Shown piece by piece: positions 46,350 to 55,764 of a stretch of 64,000 nt of DNA (position 1 is its first letter; each line of letters opens with the position of its first letter). The notes under the pieces were generated by a model. It saw nothing but the letters and a program-made list of their open reading frames with translations, did not search any database and was not told where the DNA came from. Source of the DNA: Phoronis australis. Its lineage: Eukaryota; Phoronida; Phoronidae. The stretch is taken from contig NMRA01000040.1 of the NCBI GenBank assembly GCA_002633005.1, positions 1,148,423 to 1,212,422 of the forward strand. The letters are read 5' to 3'. Position numbers and translations under genes: made by a program.

Positions 46350-46485
46350 GGTATGAGTAAAGCTGTGATTTGTGGACTGAAGGCTGATAAGATATATCTG
46401 GTGCATTTACAAGCAGTCTCTGAAGACGGCATCAGTCACCCAACAGCTTTCGTGGTACCTGTGAGCAAGAATCCCCCAGCAACTA
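46350..46485 (+). CDS. ANOS1: anosmin-1 exon: FnIII domain 4, part 2
   Basis: The acceptor is CCATCTGCAG and the donor GTAAGT; phase 0 in, phase 1 out. It encodes residues 514-558. VICGLKADKIYLVHLQAVSE holds the E-F strands (vertebrate [20 protein letters not shown]), followed by the G strand AFVVPVSKNPPA. A 6.1-kb intron full of nested repeats separates it from the first half of the domain. Confidence 0.92.
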
Positions 46486-47315
46486 GTAAGTAGTCTGTTA
46501 CAGTCTTGGAGGGAGAGATGTCTACTGCAACTATTAAGTAAGGCTTTTGTGTGATGTTGGTAATTTATTAAAAAATCATTGTGGGTTTTCTGCAGTATAC
46601 AAAGTGGTTTTTAAAATTCCCATGTTTTGATGGTATTCATGTTCAATGATGAATGAATTTCAGACAGAGAAACATTCTTGCAGTTTCTTGCTTTGGATCA
46701 TTGTCACACAAGTTAGACTCCTGTCTGAAGTCTTGTTCCCTCTCTGAAACAGTTTAAACTGTTACATTTGCTTGTGAGCATTTTGGTTGATATTGAACTT
46801 GTAGTTCATTTAATGTACTTCGTCTGCAAGAGAAGACATTTCTTTTTTGAGTTCATTGAGTACACTCTGTTGCAGACCCACAAAGGGAGTTCTCTTTTGC
46901 AGTATCGCTTTAATTATTTTAAAAAAATAATTGCAGGCGGTCTGGTACACGCTGTACCAGATGTGCGCAGGCCACGCATGTGGGCCCATTGCTCTAATCA
47001 CCTGGAACTATTTTTACGCTTTATTAATATATAGTTAAAACCAAGCTAAGGAGCTAGAAACCTGAATCAAGGGTCTAGCAGTGGGACTCGAACTCACGAC
47101 CTCGAGTAAAGAAGGTGGGTACCTATCACACTAGGCCACACTGCCTCCTCATCACTTTAATTTGTACTCTTTGATTATTACTTTGCAAAGTTCCCTCAAG
47201 TGACTGGAATTGCTTGTAATTTCAGTCATCTTGAGTGGCTGTCCATTTTGTTTATAGTGCTGAAAACAGTTTCCTTTAGGAATACCTAATTTATCACGTT
47301 AATGTTTACTTTCAG
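46486..47315. other. last intron, containing a tRNA-like SINE
   Basis: An 830-bp phase-1 intron between FnIII-4 and the terminal exon; see 47070-47155. Confidence 0.5.
47070..47155 (-). repeat. tRNA-like SINE segment
   Basis: The minus strand reads GCAGTGTGGCCTAGTGTGAT (A-box region) and GTGAGTTCGAGTCCC (B box). Spacing is tRNA-like, but the sequence lies in an intron and lacks a paired acceptor stem. Confidence 0.65.
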
Positions 47316-47452
47316 CAAAGAAAACACCACAGATTACAGTCAGGTTGTCCAATACAGCAAATGAACATTCACTATCAGTGGTGATGATTTGTCTGTTTCT
47401 AATGATGCAGCTACATGTAACTTGCAACATTCCTACCAGGGGGGCAGCCTAA
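47316..47452 (+). CDS. ANOS1: anosmin-1 terminal exon with hydrophobic C-terminal segment
   Basis: The acceptor is TTACTTTCAG; it enters in phase 1 and ends at TAA (47450-47452). It encodes residues 559-603: KKTPQITVRLSNTANEHS, then the hydrophobic run LSVVMICLFLMMQLHV, then CNIPTRGAA. Vertebrate anosmin-1 instead ends in a histidine-rich hydrophilic tail. Hydrophobic C-termini can signal GPI attachment or act as a membrane anchor; small residues just upstream (SNTA) would suit an attachment site. The nine residues after the run are unusual for a GPI signal. Phase continuity with the preceding exon is good, but without transcript data an alternative terminal exon cannot be excluded. Confidence 0.75.
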
Positions 47453-48526
47453 TACAATGCAATGGTTGACATTTCTCTGTGAGTGGTGAAGCTCATGATG
47501 TCTACAAGGGTTGAGGTTACAACTTAATGCTATAAGTGGAAAATTAGGCCAAAGATGTTTGAACAGTCGCTGGCCAACAGCAACCACAATGTGCACTTGA
47601 TTGTTTCTAGAGATTTTGATAAACTGTAGACTTAGGGTCGGTTTTTCTCATTTTCTGCTGTTAAAAGTATCAGTTTTTGGTTGTCTGATATTTGTTTCTG
47701 GTACATTTTGATTTGAATCGCAGCTTGGTGCCTAGTGTTTCTGGTTTAAATCAGTTGTGAGGTGGCACTGAGGCAGTCATTTTCTCTTTACAGAGTTGTA
47801 GCTCTGGTGTGCTGAGACTGATGTTTTCAAATTTGTAGATAAATTTCTTGTTCGGAGCTACAAGTATAGTGTGTTACCAGTATTCATTTCTCATTCTGTT
47901 CCTTGGTTATTTGAGTGTTTTATTGGCGTATCATTTTTTTATTCTTGTCATTTGTATATTTGACTTTGTACAAGCCTTTGTTTCTTTATCAGTTTTGTCA
48001 TTAATATTTGACAACGATGATGTTGTCATTGTGAGGTTGTTGCTGTCGGTTGCGTCATAGTGCTCGGCCTCATCAGTGTCTGGTGGCATTATTGTCATCT
48101 GCTATGTAGCCAATGTTGGCATCATCATTTTCATTGTCGCTGACATCAATAATAATGACTTTGTGATTGTTGTTGAAGTGTCAGTCTTGCCGATAGTCCA
48201 CTGTGTTCTGTCATCCTGTGCATCTGTGTTGCGGTTGTGAGCGTTGCTGTCACTGGTGTTGCATACTTTGTCAGTGTCTTTCCTTTTTCAATCAAATTTG
48301 CCAAAATGTTGCACCTCAAAGCACTTTCTGTTTTCTTACTGTTCTGACCCCTGGATTGTTATTTTTATTGACAAGTTGTTGGTATCACTCCCCAGATATA
48401 AGCCACAATACTGTTATCAATTTGTACTTGACTAATTGCAATTTGTACATATAATGTATAGACTTTGAATTGCTTCATCCCACACTGCTAGTCTGTGTAT
48501 ATAAATATATAAACACTATGTTAATT

Positions 48527-48532
48527 AATAAA
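48527..48532 (+). terminator. polyadenylation signal AATAAA
   Basis: Canonical hexamer about 1.07 kb after the stop codon, followed by GT- and T-rich sequence. Candidate cleavage site about 10-30 nt downstream. Confidence 0.55.
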
Positions 48533-48613
48533 GTACATTATTGTGTAAAATATGTTAATAGTTACTATTCACCAAACTGTATTTCTTTGTAAATACAGAG
48601 CGCTGTTCTGAAT

Positions 48614-48619
48614 AATAAA
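48614..48619 (+). terminator. second polyadenylation signal AATAAA
   Basis: Second canonical hexamer, 87 nt after the first; either could be used. Confidence 0.5.
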
Positions 48620-48640
48620 GCTGATCATTTCATGTGCTCT

Positions 48641-50950
48641 TAAACCTATGTTGTATTTTTACCTCATTATGATGCCACCAATCTGTAGAACAAAAGTCTC
48701 ACTATTACATTAAATCCCAGAGCTATGAGGACTAGCAATGTGAAAGGATGGTGTAACATGTTATCTCTTAGATGAACAGAATAAAGTAACAGTTGGACGT
48801 TCCGATTGGTTGGATATTGAGAAATACAAAAGTACACTGCTCAATCTATAGAGAAATGCCTTGGTGGCTTGAGGCTGCTGTAACTAGAAGAACACTCCTA
48901 TGAAGTTCATGATTTCAGACTTGCTTACTCATAACTGTGTTAGACTGTTTTTTGAGAACTTGTAGGTATTTAGAGCAGTGTAAGAAACTGTTGAAAAGGG
49001 ACTGAATGTAAATTTTGGTTTGAAATTGGTGAAATTATGCCACATACTCTCAACAAGGACCGTTACTCCTTCTGAAGGCCATCAATTTAAATTGAGGGTC
49101 AAATGTATCAAAAATGTCATTGTTTATTTTCTGAAGGCTGTCTGCTGAGTGTCCTTATTGTCTATTTGCCTATTGCGAGCTGTTACTGGCTCTAAGCACT
49201 ACTACGTCATCCTATCTTTTCAGTACATATATCTCATGTATATTATCATTCGAAATACACCAGATATTTTCATAGCCCAAATTACACACCGAAAATGTTT
49301 TTTTATTATATCTGCTTTGTGATATTCTCATTAGAGGAGAACGGCAGTCCCTTTATGCCTCTACATATACATCATAAACTTACTGTCATCTCTGTCTGAG
49401 CGTCCTAAGTCCTAAGTACCTCTTGAATGATAATTTTGCTAAAGTTGCAATTTTGGTTTTCCTTGCGTTTGTTTCATTGATATTTATCAAGTTCCTTGAT
49501 GCATGTTCATGAAATTTGACCAATAGGTTTCTATCACGTAGACGACAGCACAAGCCTTTATTCAGATGCAGTGGGGGATCTAGGATATCACAAGGGGGGC
49601 CCAACATTTTGTCTGAAAACATTTGTCCAAAGCACGATTAGATACGCATAGCACTGAATGGGGGAGGTCGAGAGGGGCCCCCCCTCCGTCCAGGAAAATT
49701 TTTCTGTTTTCTCTAAAAATCAAGCATTTTCCTTGATTCCTGAACTATCATCCAAGAAAAATAGGCAAAGAAAAGAAAAAAAATTGGAAAACGTGTCAAA
49801 CATAAAAACTGCAATTATCACAGAGTCGAACTCACAACCTGGCGGATGGAGCGCGCGTGCTTTACCACTGCACCACCAGGATTTCACTCGTAATTTGGTA
49901 ATAAGAGACCTACTTGTTTATGGTCCACAGTGTTCGCGCGAAACCTACTTCTTTTTGTAATGCTTATTACACTTTTTATATTTTGTACAATCAGTTCGTA
50001 ACAAATTTGTTGTATTTAAAATAGTCTTCAATTGCCCAAAAGACCAAATCCATTTTTTGTGTTGGCATTAATGACACGATTGCTTTGGAAATCATCTTAA
50101 GTTAAGGTTTGACAAAGAGAGAATTATGAGTTTCTGAGTGATTCACTAAGGCTTCGACTAAAATTCACATCTTATCAGCAGCTTCTGCTTTTTTATCGTC
50201 AATCAGATTCCATTTTCTTCAAGAAAATGAAGTAATTTTCTTCACTGCACAGGAAAGTAGACTACGGAAACGGAGTTGTAGTGTGCAGCGCCACTGCCGG
50301 TGGCTCGGTGGGCCAGAATTTGTAGGGCCTCTAGAAAATGGTTTTTGTGAGTACTTTAGGGGAGCAAGTTTATTTTGGTGTTTTTTAATTCATTTATTAT
50401 AGTGTTTTCAAAATCTAAAAAGTTCCCACATATAAAGTTGGACATTTTTGAGAAATTTGAGTTTGAAGTTACCTAATAATCACCAAAGAGCTTAGTAAAC
50501 TTATATTTGTAAAAACAACAGTTTTGGTGACTTTTTTTGTAAAACAAGTAATATGGTCCCACCAGTGCCATTGTATTGAACAATATTACACTCACATTAC
50601 ATGTTTTACTATTGTAGATTAATTGTAAACAGAGAAATTTAAAAAATGTAAAGAGACACCTAGTGACAAAAAATGCAAACTGAATGTTACTAGGGAGTTA
50701 TTCTGGCATTGTCTGGCAACAAAAATAACACAAAACACTTGAGACTGGGCACAATTTGTGCCTCAATGACTAAAACATTGACTAATGGTGTAAAATACAG
50801 CTTGTTTGCATAATACACCAGAAATATGTTATAGTACAAAAACAATATAGTTGAATGACTGATAGACTGTATGAAAATAATAGATTCTGACAGCGTTTAT
50901 CAAGCAGTATGAGACAAATACATGACAACGATCAAAGTATGTACTTTCTA
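48641..50950. other. intergenic, with decayed repeats
   Basis: Near 49.36-49.55 kb is a strongly diverged relative of the CCTAGTGG family start (TACTGTCATCTCTGTCTGAGC). At 49568 CAGTGGGGGATCTAGG resembles the terminus of the MITE at 6585. A tRNA-like segment is listed separately. No host gene seen. Confidence 0.45.
49810..49885 (-). repeat. tRNA-like SINE segment
   Basis: The minus strand reads CCTGGTGGTGCAGTGGTAAA then GCACGC (A-box region) and GGTTGTGAGTTCGACTC (B box), at tRNA-like spacing. Confidence 0.65.
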
Positions 50951-50954
50951 TGAC

Positions 50955-51359
50955 TTAATCAACAAATAAAATTAACTTTTTAATACAAAAAAGGAAATAA
51001 CGGGGTTGGGGGTCTATTTGGGGTTGACTTGTCAAAGAACTATCCAATGTTATGCAGTCAGTGTTGCTGATGTTACTACAGTTGTCACAGCTGCACATTT
51101 CTGTACAGTTTGACCCAGCATTGCAGCACAAACTCAGTTTCCCAGCACACATGTTCTTTTTGCACTTGCAGCATTCATAGTTTAGTACTGTCGACAGAGA
51201 TGCGGGCATTGCCATACATTTTACCTGCAAAGCTCCACCGCCAAGATGCCAACTACAGTCGATTAGAGAAGGTACAGCACTGCACACTGGTGATTGGCCC
51301 GCAGGCAATGAAGGGTCAAACACTAAGTCCTTGTTTGGAGGCGGGCAGGATTTGGGCAA
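50955..51359 (-). CDS. CXC (tesmin/TSO1-like) cysteine-rich domain fragment
   Basis: A 134-residue minus-strand frame. Residues 63-94 form a cysteine cluster, CCKCKKNMC, then CCNAGSNCTEMCSCDNC, with the spacing of a CXC/CRC-type zinc-binding domain. The preceding PASLSTVLNYE resembles the sequence found before such domains in multi-copy invertebrate and fish proteins of probable transposon origin. No partner domain is visible on either side. The start is arbitrary and it may be an exon or a fragment. Host function is not claimed. Confidence 0.55.
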   Translation of the reverse strand: MPKSCPPPNKDLVFDPSLPAGQSPVCSAVPSLIDCSWHLGGGALQVKCMAMPASLSTVLNYECCKCKKNMCAGKLSLCCNAGSNCTEMCSCDNCSNISNTDCITLDSSLTSQPQIDPQPRYFLFCIKKLILFVD

Positions 51360-52420
51360 ACGTTTGATTCAAAATATGCTATAATGGGCTGTGTTAGTTA
51401 GAGTCAGCAAGTGAATTATTGAACACTAACCTCAATTCACTTTCGTATCTCTTAGTCCGGCACAAACTACAACAGTGAGTAGCTTCAACAATATTTCTTA
51501 AGATTGCCTGTCTAAATAACTTCATGCACACCAGCTTTCTGAAGAACAGCTTCAAAGTCTTGCTTTAGTTTTGAAAGGCAAATGACATCTCCATGTGTTA
51601 GAAGCTTTGATTCAAACATCTCTGAAAACTGTGGATTCGTCACTCTTCACAATCGTTGTCGTTCTATTTTTTATAGCATGATGATCTGTGTTACTTGGCT
51701 TCTAAGACACAAGGTCTTTATCTTTGAATCTCATTTGCATATTCAGGGTTCTGGACTGAGCTGTTACTTGCGATTCAAGTCCAACTGAAAAAAACCTGAA
51801 CTGTTAACACTAATTTAACATTCAAATATGAGTGAGTTGGCATGCAACTTTTTCAGACGGACTTATATCAGGAACTGATCCACCACCAGCCTAACAAATT
51901 TACATGCCATCTGATCTGTCGCCTAAAAATGTTGATCGTCTAATAATTAGATTAGTTGATGCAACTGAAAATAAATCGGCTGACATACCAGTGCAGTGAT
52001 TGAAATTTAATTTTTTTAAATCAGATGCTCAAACCATAGTCAATCGATTTACACTTAAGGTAATCGACGTTTGACGAAATGGACAGTGGCTTCCATCGTC
52101 TTCAAATTACGACTGCGACAATGGCCACTTAGGCACTTTAATTTAATTATCATTACAGCTACCTAAGTAATTAATATTTACAAAATATTGAGAAGAGGTT
52201 CCCCTATCCCAGGACTACAGCAGGGGATGATGGCCACTTGGGCATGTTGTTTGCAACCATCTACTACATTTAACCTTCTCAAAAATTTTTGATTTAAAGT
52301 GCTTTAAAATCACACCTACAGTATAACAAACGCCATATGATTATCCCTTAGCACAGTGTCGATGTAGCAACTGATCAATGGAGTGTTCAAAAAACAGGAT
52401 TGCAGGAGTATTTGTTTAAA
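51360..52420. other. intergenic, no recognised feature
   Basis: Lies between the CXC fragment and the compact LTR element. Only short frames. Nothing extends the CXC fragment upstream on the minus strand. Confidence 0.4.
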
Positions 52421-52424
52421 CTGG

Positions 52425-52660
52425 TGTTCTGAATGTTGGTTTGTGTGGTCTCGTCGTGTTCGTCCGTGGGTTTCCGTCAGTGGCCGGATGTTGTAAAGTT
52501 CTAGTATTGTCACGTGACTGGGGAATCGAGAGCGCTCTGTTCGTGTGGCTCTCCTGCACGCAGGACTTCTGCGTTTGTGGATCGTCATCTCAAGCATGTA
52601 TTCAAGCTTTCATATGAGTAAAGGTAAGCTGCACGAGAACCTGCGTATTAAGTCACGACA
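52425..52660 (+). repeat. 5' LTR of the compact LTR element
   Basis: 236 bp. Closely matches 53873-54130, including GGGTTTCCGTCAGTGGCCGG and GGATCGTCATCTCAAGC. Starts TG and ends CA. Confidence 0.85.
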
Positions 52661-52792
52661 TTTGGCGTAGTTGCTACGTGCAGTTTTTACCTTTACACGG
52701 AGTGGTGCATAGTTCCAAGTAACTTTCGTGGATTTGTTTTTCCTTGTCGCTCGGTACCACCCGTGTCGTAACGGGTAGGTCACTGAACACCG

Positions 52793-53284
52793 GTGTTCAG
52801 CTGTTTCGTTTATTACATTCTTCAGTCATCTACTCAGACTACTGGTGAGTTCTCTGTACCTTCAACTGAAGATGATAGTACTGTATCTAATCCAGTAGAT
52901 AGTATTGAAGTTCCAGACTCATCAGTTGATCATATTGCATATGACTCATTGATTACTCAAGATGTTGCAGTTACTGTTTCACAGAATGTCCCACTAACTG
53001 CAGGGGGGCTGTCTCAGCCTGATTTCATACAAGATGTGGCAGTGAGTAGGAACGTCTGTGTCTCTCCTGCAGCGTCAATTGGTGAGTCCGTTCCAGAGAC
53101 CATAAAGATTAAGAAGAGTGCACTTGCATTTCTTCCCAAAGTAGACAAATGTGTTGGAACTAGGCAAGAAATTACGAATCCTGACTTCAACCCTATGCTA
53201 GCTACTCAGTCACTTTCTTCATGTGACCTTTGGCAAGACAGATTTCGGTCTGTCCGGCATTTTTGCTTCAGATGGTGCGGATAA
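52793..53284 (+). CDS. unidentified open frame inside the compact LTR element
   Basis: A 163-residue frame rich in Ser, Thr, Val and acidic residues, for example STEDDSTVSNPVDSIEVPDS. There are no gag, protease or polymerase motifs. A second frame (53223-53462) overlaps its end and continues with similar composition up to VNFL, which may mean one longer ancestral frame broken by a frameshift near 53.23 kb. It might be a captured host segment or an accessory protein. Function unknown. Confidence 0.4.
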   Translation: MFSCFVYYILQSSTQTTGEFSVPSTEDDSTVSNPVDSIEVPDSSVDHIAYDSLITQDVAVTVSQNVPLTAGGLSQPDFIQDVAVSRNVCVSPAASIGESVPETIKIKKSALAFLPKVDKCVGTRQEITNPDFNPMLATQSLSSCDLWQDRFRSVRHFCFRWCG

Positions 53285-53872
53285 TGAAAAGTTTGATCTG
53301 AAACCTGATGGCTGTTTGATTTATAACAATACAACATCTCCAAATGTTTTAAGTATTTCAGCTAAACAGTCCGCAGATACTGATTTTTCTTTCAATATTA
53401 ATCGGGAGGTCACGCAACCAGCAGATCTCATGTTCTGTCCACCAACTGTTAATTTTCTGTAGTAGCTTACTCTGCTACCTTGCTGTTGCTTGTTGTTTTG
53501 TGCACTATATGTTCTGTGTTCATTACTTGTTCATATGGTCCAAATGTTAATAGTTTTTTTTAAATATATAGTACAGTAAATTCTTCTTGTCACAAGTTTA
53601 ATTTTATTGACCATATGTACCTTGTAACTAGTATTTTTCAATTTTTCAAGTATCGATCCCAGTCACGTACTTTTGTGAAGTGTTAAGTTTTTTTATTGTA
53701 AATCCGGCCACAAAGGTTTTAGTTACTCTAGTATTTTTCATAGTATAGTTCTTAATTTTTCATAATGTATATTAGACATTAGTGAGTTTATTTTTTACTA
53801 TTTCATTAGTTAAGGGGAAGTAAAGGTTGGGTGGTGTTTTTTTATCATTCTTCTATTTAAGGAGGGGAGGAA

Positions 53873-54130
53873 TGTTGTGAATATTGGTTTGTGTGGTCTC
53901 GTCTTTCGTGTTGTCTCGTGTGTTCGTGTTCGTCCGTGGGTTTCCGTCAGTGGCCGGATGATGTAAAGTTCTAGTATTGTCACGTAATTGGGGAATCGAG
54001 AGTGCTCTGTTCGTGTGGCTCTGCTGCACGCAGGACGTCTGCGTTTGTGGATCGTCATCTCAAGCGTGTATTCAAGCTTTAATATGAGTAAAGGTAAGCT
54101 GCACGAGAACCTGCGTATCAAGTCACAACT
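53873..54130 (+). repeat. 3' LTR of the compact LTR element
   Basis: 258 bp. Longer than the 5' LTR by an extra TCGTCTTTCGTGTTG-like tandem stretch near its start. Directly preceded by a polypurine tract. Confidence 0.85.
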
Positions 54131-54182
54131 CTGGGAACAAATGAAAACATTAACGACCTCCTCAGAGGCATCTCTCTACGCA

Positions 54183-54290
54183 GTACTTCTAAACTTATAG
54201 GAACATAATTTGCCGAAAAGTATCCAGCATATGGAGTGCCTATGGTATGATCACCGTCTCTACTGGGTTAGCGGTATTGTCTAAGGCCTA
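54183..54290 (+). repeat. dispersed repeat, copy B (partner at 43408)
   Basis: Diverged copy of the 43408-43500 repeat, including CCGAAAAG, CAGCATATG and CACCGTCTCTACTG. Confidence 0.6.
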
Positions 54291-54718
54291 GGCAGCCAAG
54301 GGGCTGAAGAAGTTAAAAAAACAACTGGTGATAATACTGAAATACACCTGGAAAACACCCAAGATGTACCTTTCAAAAACATGTACCTGTATTTGAAAGC
54401 TATACTTCTTTCTCTTTCTTGAAATATGGTCCATAATATACTTTTCCTGCAAACAAATGATGCAATCATGTCACTTCAGAATGTTCCTATCTTGTTCAGG
54501 TTAATTGGGTGTTTCAGATTTTGGAAGTATAATTGATTTTCTTGGGAAATCTTGGATAACATCTGTATCACTTTCAGCAACTTCAGCTTTAGTACTACTG
54601 CTGGTGCCTTGAAACGTTGCTATGCCGTTCTATGTCCTTTCATTTTTTGGTCTGACACTTGGTCTTCTAGTCAACAGCACTCGGCAGTATACGTAATACA
54701 GTACTGTGTAGGCTATAC

Positions 54719-55126
54719 CAGGGGCCGGTCTCTAATCTTTGTACTCGAAACGAACTCGAAACTATTTTTGGCAATTTCTCTGCTCCTTTTGTGCGAACTT
54801 AAGATAATTGGTTATAAGACTGTGCTCGAATACATTATAGTTTATGCATAGGAGTTTCTAGTTCAAGTTTGCCCTTGAAGACCCTTGTATTCGTGCTACA
54901 AACTCGAGTAAAAACTCGAAATTTCGAGTTCAAACTCTAACTTATTGCTTTAATATTGGGTTTACGAACTGTGAACTTAGGGCAATAGATTATCTACGTA
55001 AGTTATTGTGTACTCGAGCTTAGAATAATAAGACACTTATCTTCAGTTCGCCCAAAAGTAGAGTAGAAAATGCCAAACCTAACTTCGAGTTCTATTTCGA
55101 GTAAAAAGATTGGAGACCGGGCCCAG
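54719..55126. mobile_element. 408-bp TIR element with multiple TTCGAG/CTCGAA motifs
   Basis: The left end CAGGGGCCGGTCTCTAATCT is inverted at the right end as AGATTGGAGACCGGGCCCAG, and the match continues inward to ACTCGAA against TTCGAGT. Inside, CTCGAA or TTCGAG occurs about nine times, including CTCGAAATTTCGAG. No clear target duplication and no coding capacity. Confidence 0.7.
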
Positions 55127-55388
55127 GATATGCAGCTGTTTTCTGCACAGACGTTTGTGACACCTCTTCTTCTTTTTGACCTACTGATCTACAGAGTTCC
55201 ACAGTCCATCAGCTTTCGTCAGGAAGCTTTCCTAAGCTTCTTTAGGCTCTGGCATCACAATTTTGTGCTCTTTGATAAACCTTGGAATTATACAAGCATC
55301 ACACTCAATGGGAGCAGCCATATTGAAGTAACTAAGCACAACAATACAATCTGGCTCTCTGATTAGTCAATTCAATAGAAAAGCGCTA

Positions 55389-55548
55389 TGGTGGGTAATA
55401 TTTACGGACTTCTCCGATGCTGATCGAGTGGCCTCGGTTGTGGTTTATTGTTTGGTTGAGTGGCCACTCCGGGAATACTCTTGAGTCTGATCGTCGGACG
55501 TTTCAAGCTGGTGCTGTGGTCATTGTTCATGCAGGTAGGTATTCTACA
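55389..55548 (+). repeat. 5' LTR of the Ty3/gypsy element
   Basis: Ends GGTATTCTACA. The last about 120 bp (from TGGCCTCGG, 55429) are nearly identical to the 3' LTR. The first about 40 bp share only TGGTGGG with it, so the left boundary rests partly on the flanking GCGCTA duplication. Confidence 0.75.
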
Positions 55549-55551
55549 GAT

Positions 55552-55569
55552 TGGTGTCAGGAGTGAAAT
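55552..55569 (+). other. primer-binding site, tRNA-Leu type
   Basis: TGGTGTCAGGAGTG starts 3 bp after the LTR. It is complementary to the usual 3' end of a leucine tRNA (CACTCCTGACACCA). Confidence 0.75.
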
Positions 55570-55764
55570 GGTTACGGTATAGTATAGGTTTATACTTTAA
55601 AGATATGCTTTAGGTGTGTTAAAGGAAAGGGATTTGTATTCGGTTATTGGTTTTTTGTGTTTTGTTGGGAATATTGTTCAGTTATTGTGTGTGGCGGGAA
55701 AAGGGGTGTGGTTTGAATTTTGACAAGGTAATTAATACGGGGATAGTGTTTTTTTTTTTCTGCA

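Larger units (their letters stand above)
47453..48640 (+). other. ANOS1: probable 3' UTR of the anosmin gene
   Basis: Non-coding sequence between the TAA and two polyadenylation signals. The end near 48.55-48.64 kb is inferred from those signals. Confidence 0.6.
52425..54130 (+). mobile_element. 1.7-kb non-autonomous LTR retrotransposon
   Basis: Two direct repeats, 52425-52660 and 53873-54130, both begin TGTT[CG]TGAAT and end near AAGTCAC[GA]AC. A CTGG lies directly outside each end (52421-52424 and 54131-54134) and is a candidate 4-bp target duplication. A primer-binding-like TGGCGTAGTTGC starts 2 bp after the left repeat, and a polypurine tract AAGGAGGGGAGGAA directly precedes the right one. 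The 1.2-kb interior has no gag or pol domains, so it would depend on another element for movement. Confidence 0.85.

Noticed and set aside
53810-54121. 103-residue minus-strand frame in the compact LTR element, with a similar frame at 52316-52597
   Set aside because: Both are antisense readings of the LTRs, which explains their mutual similarity.
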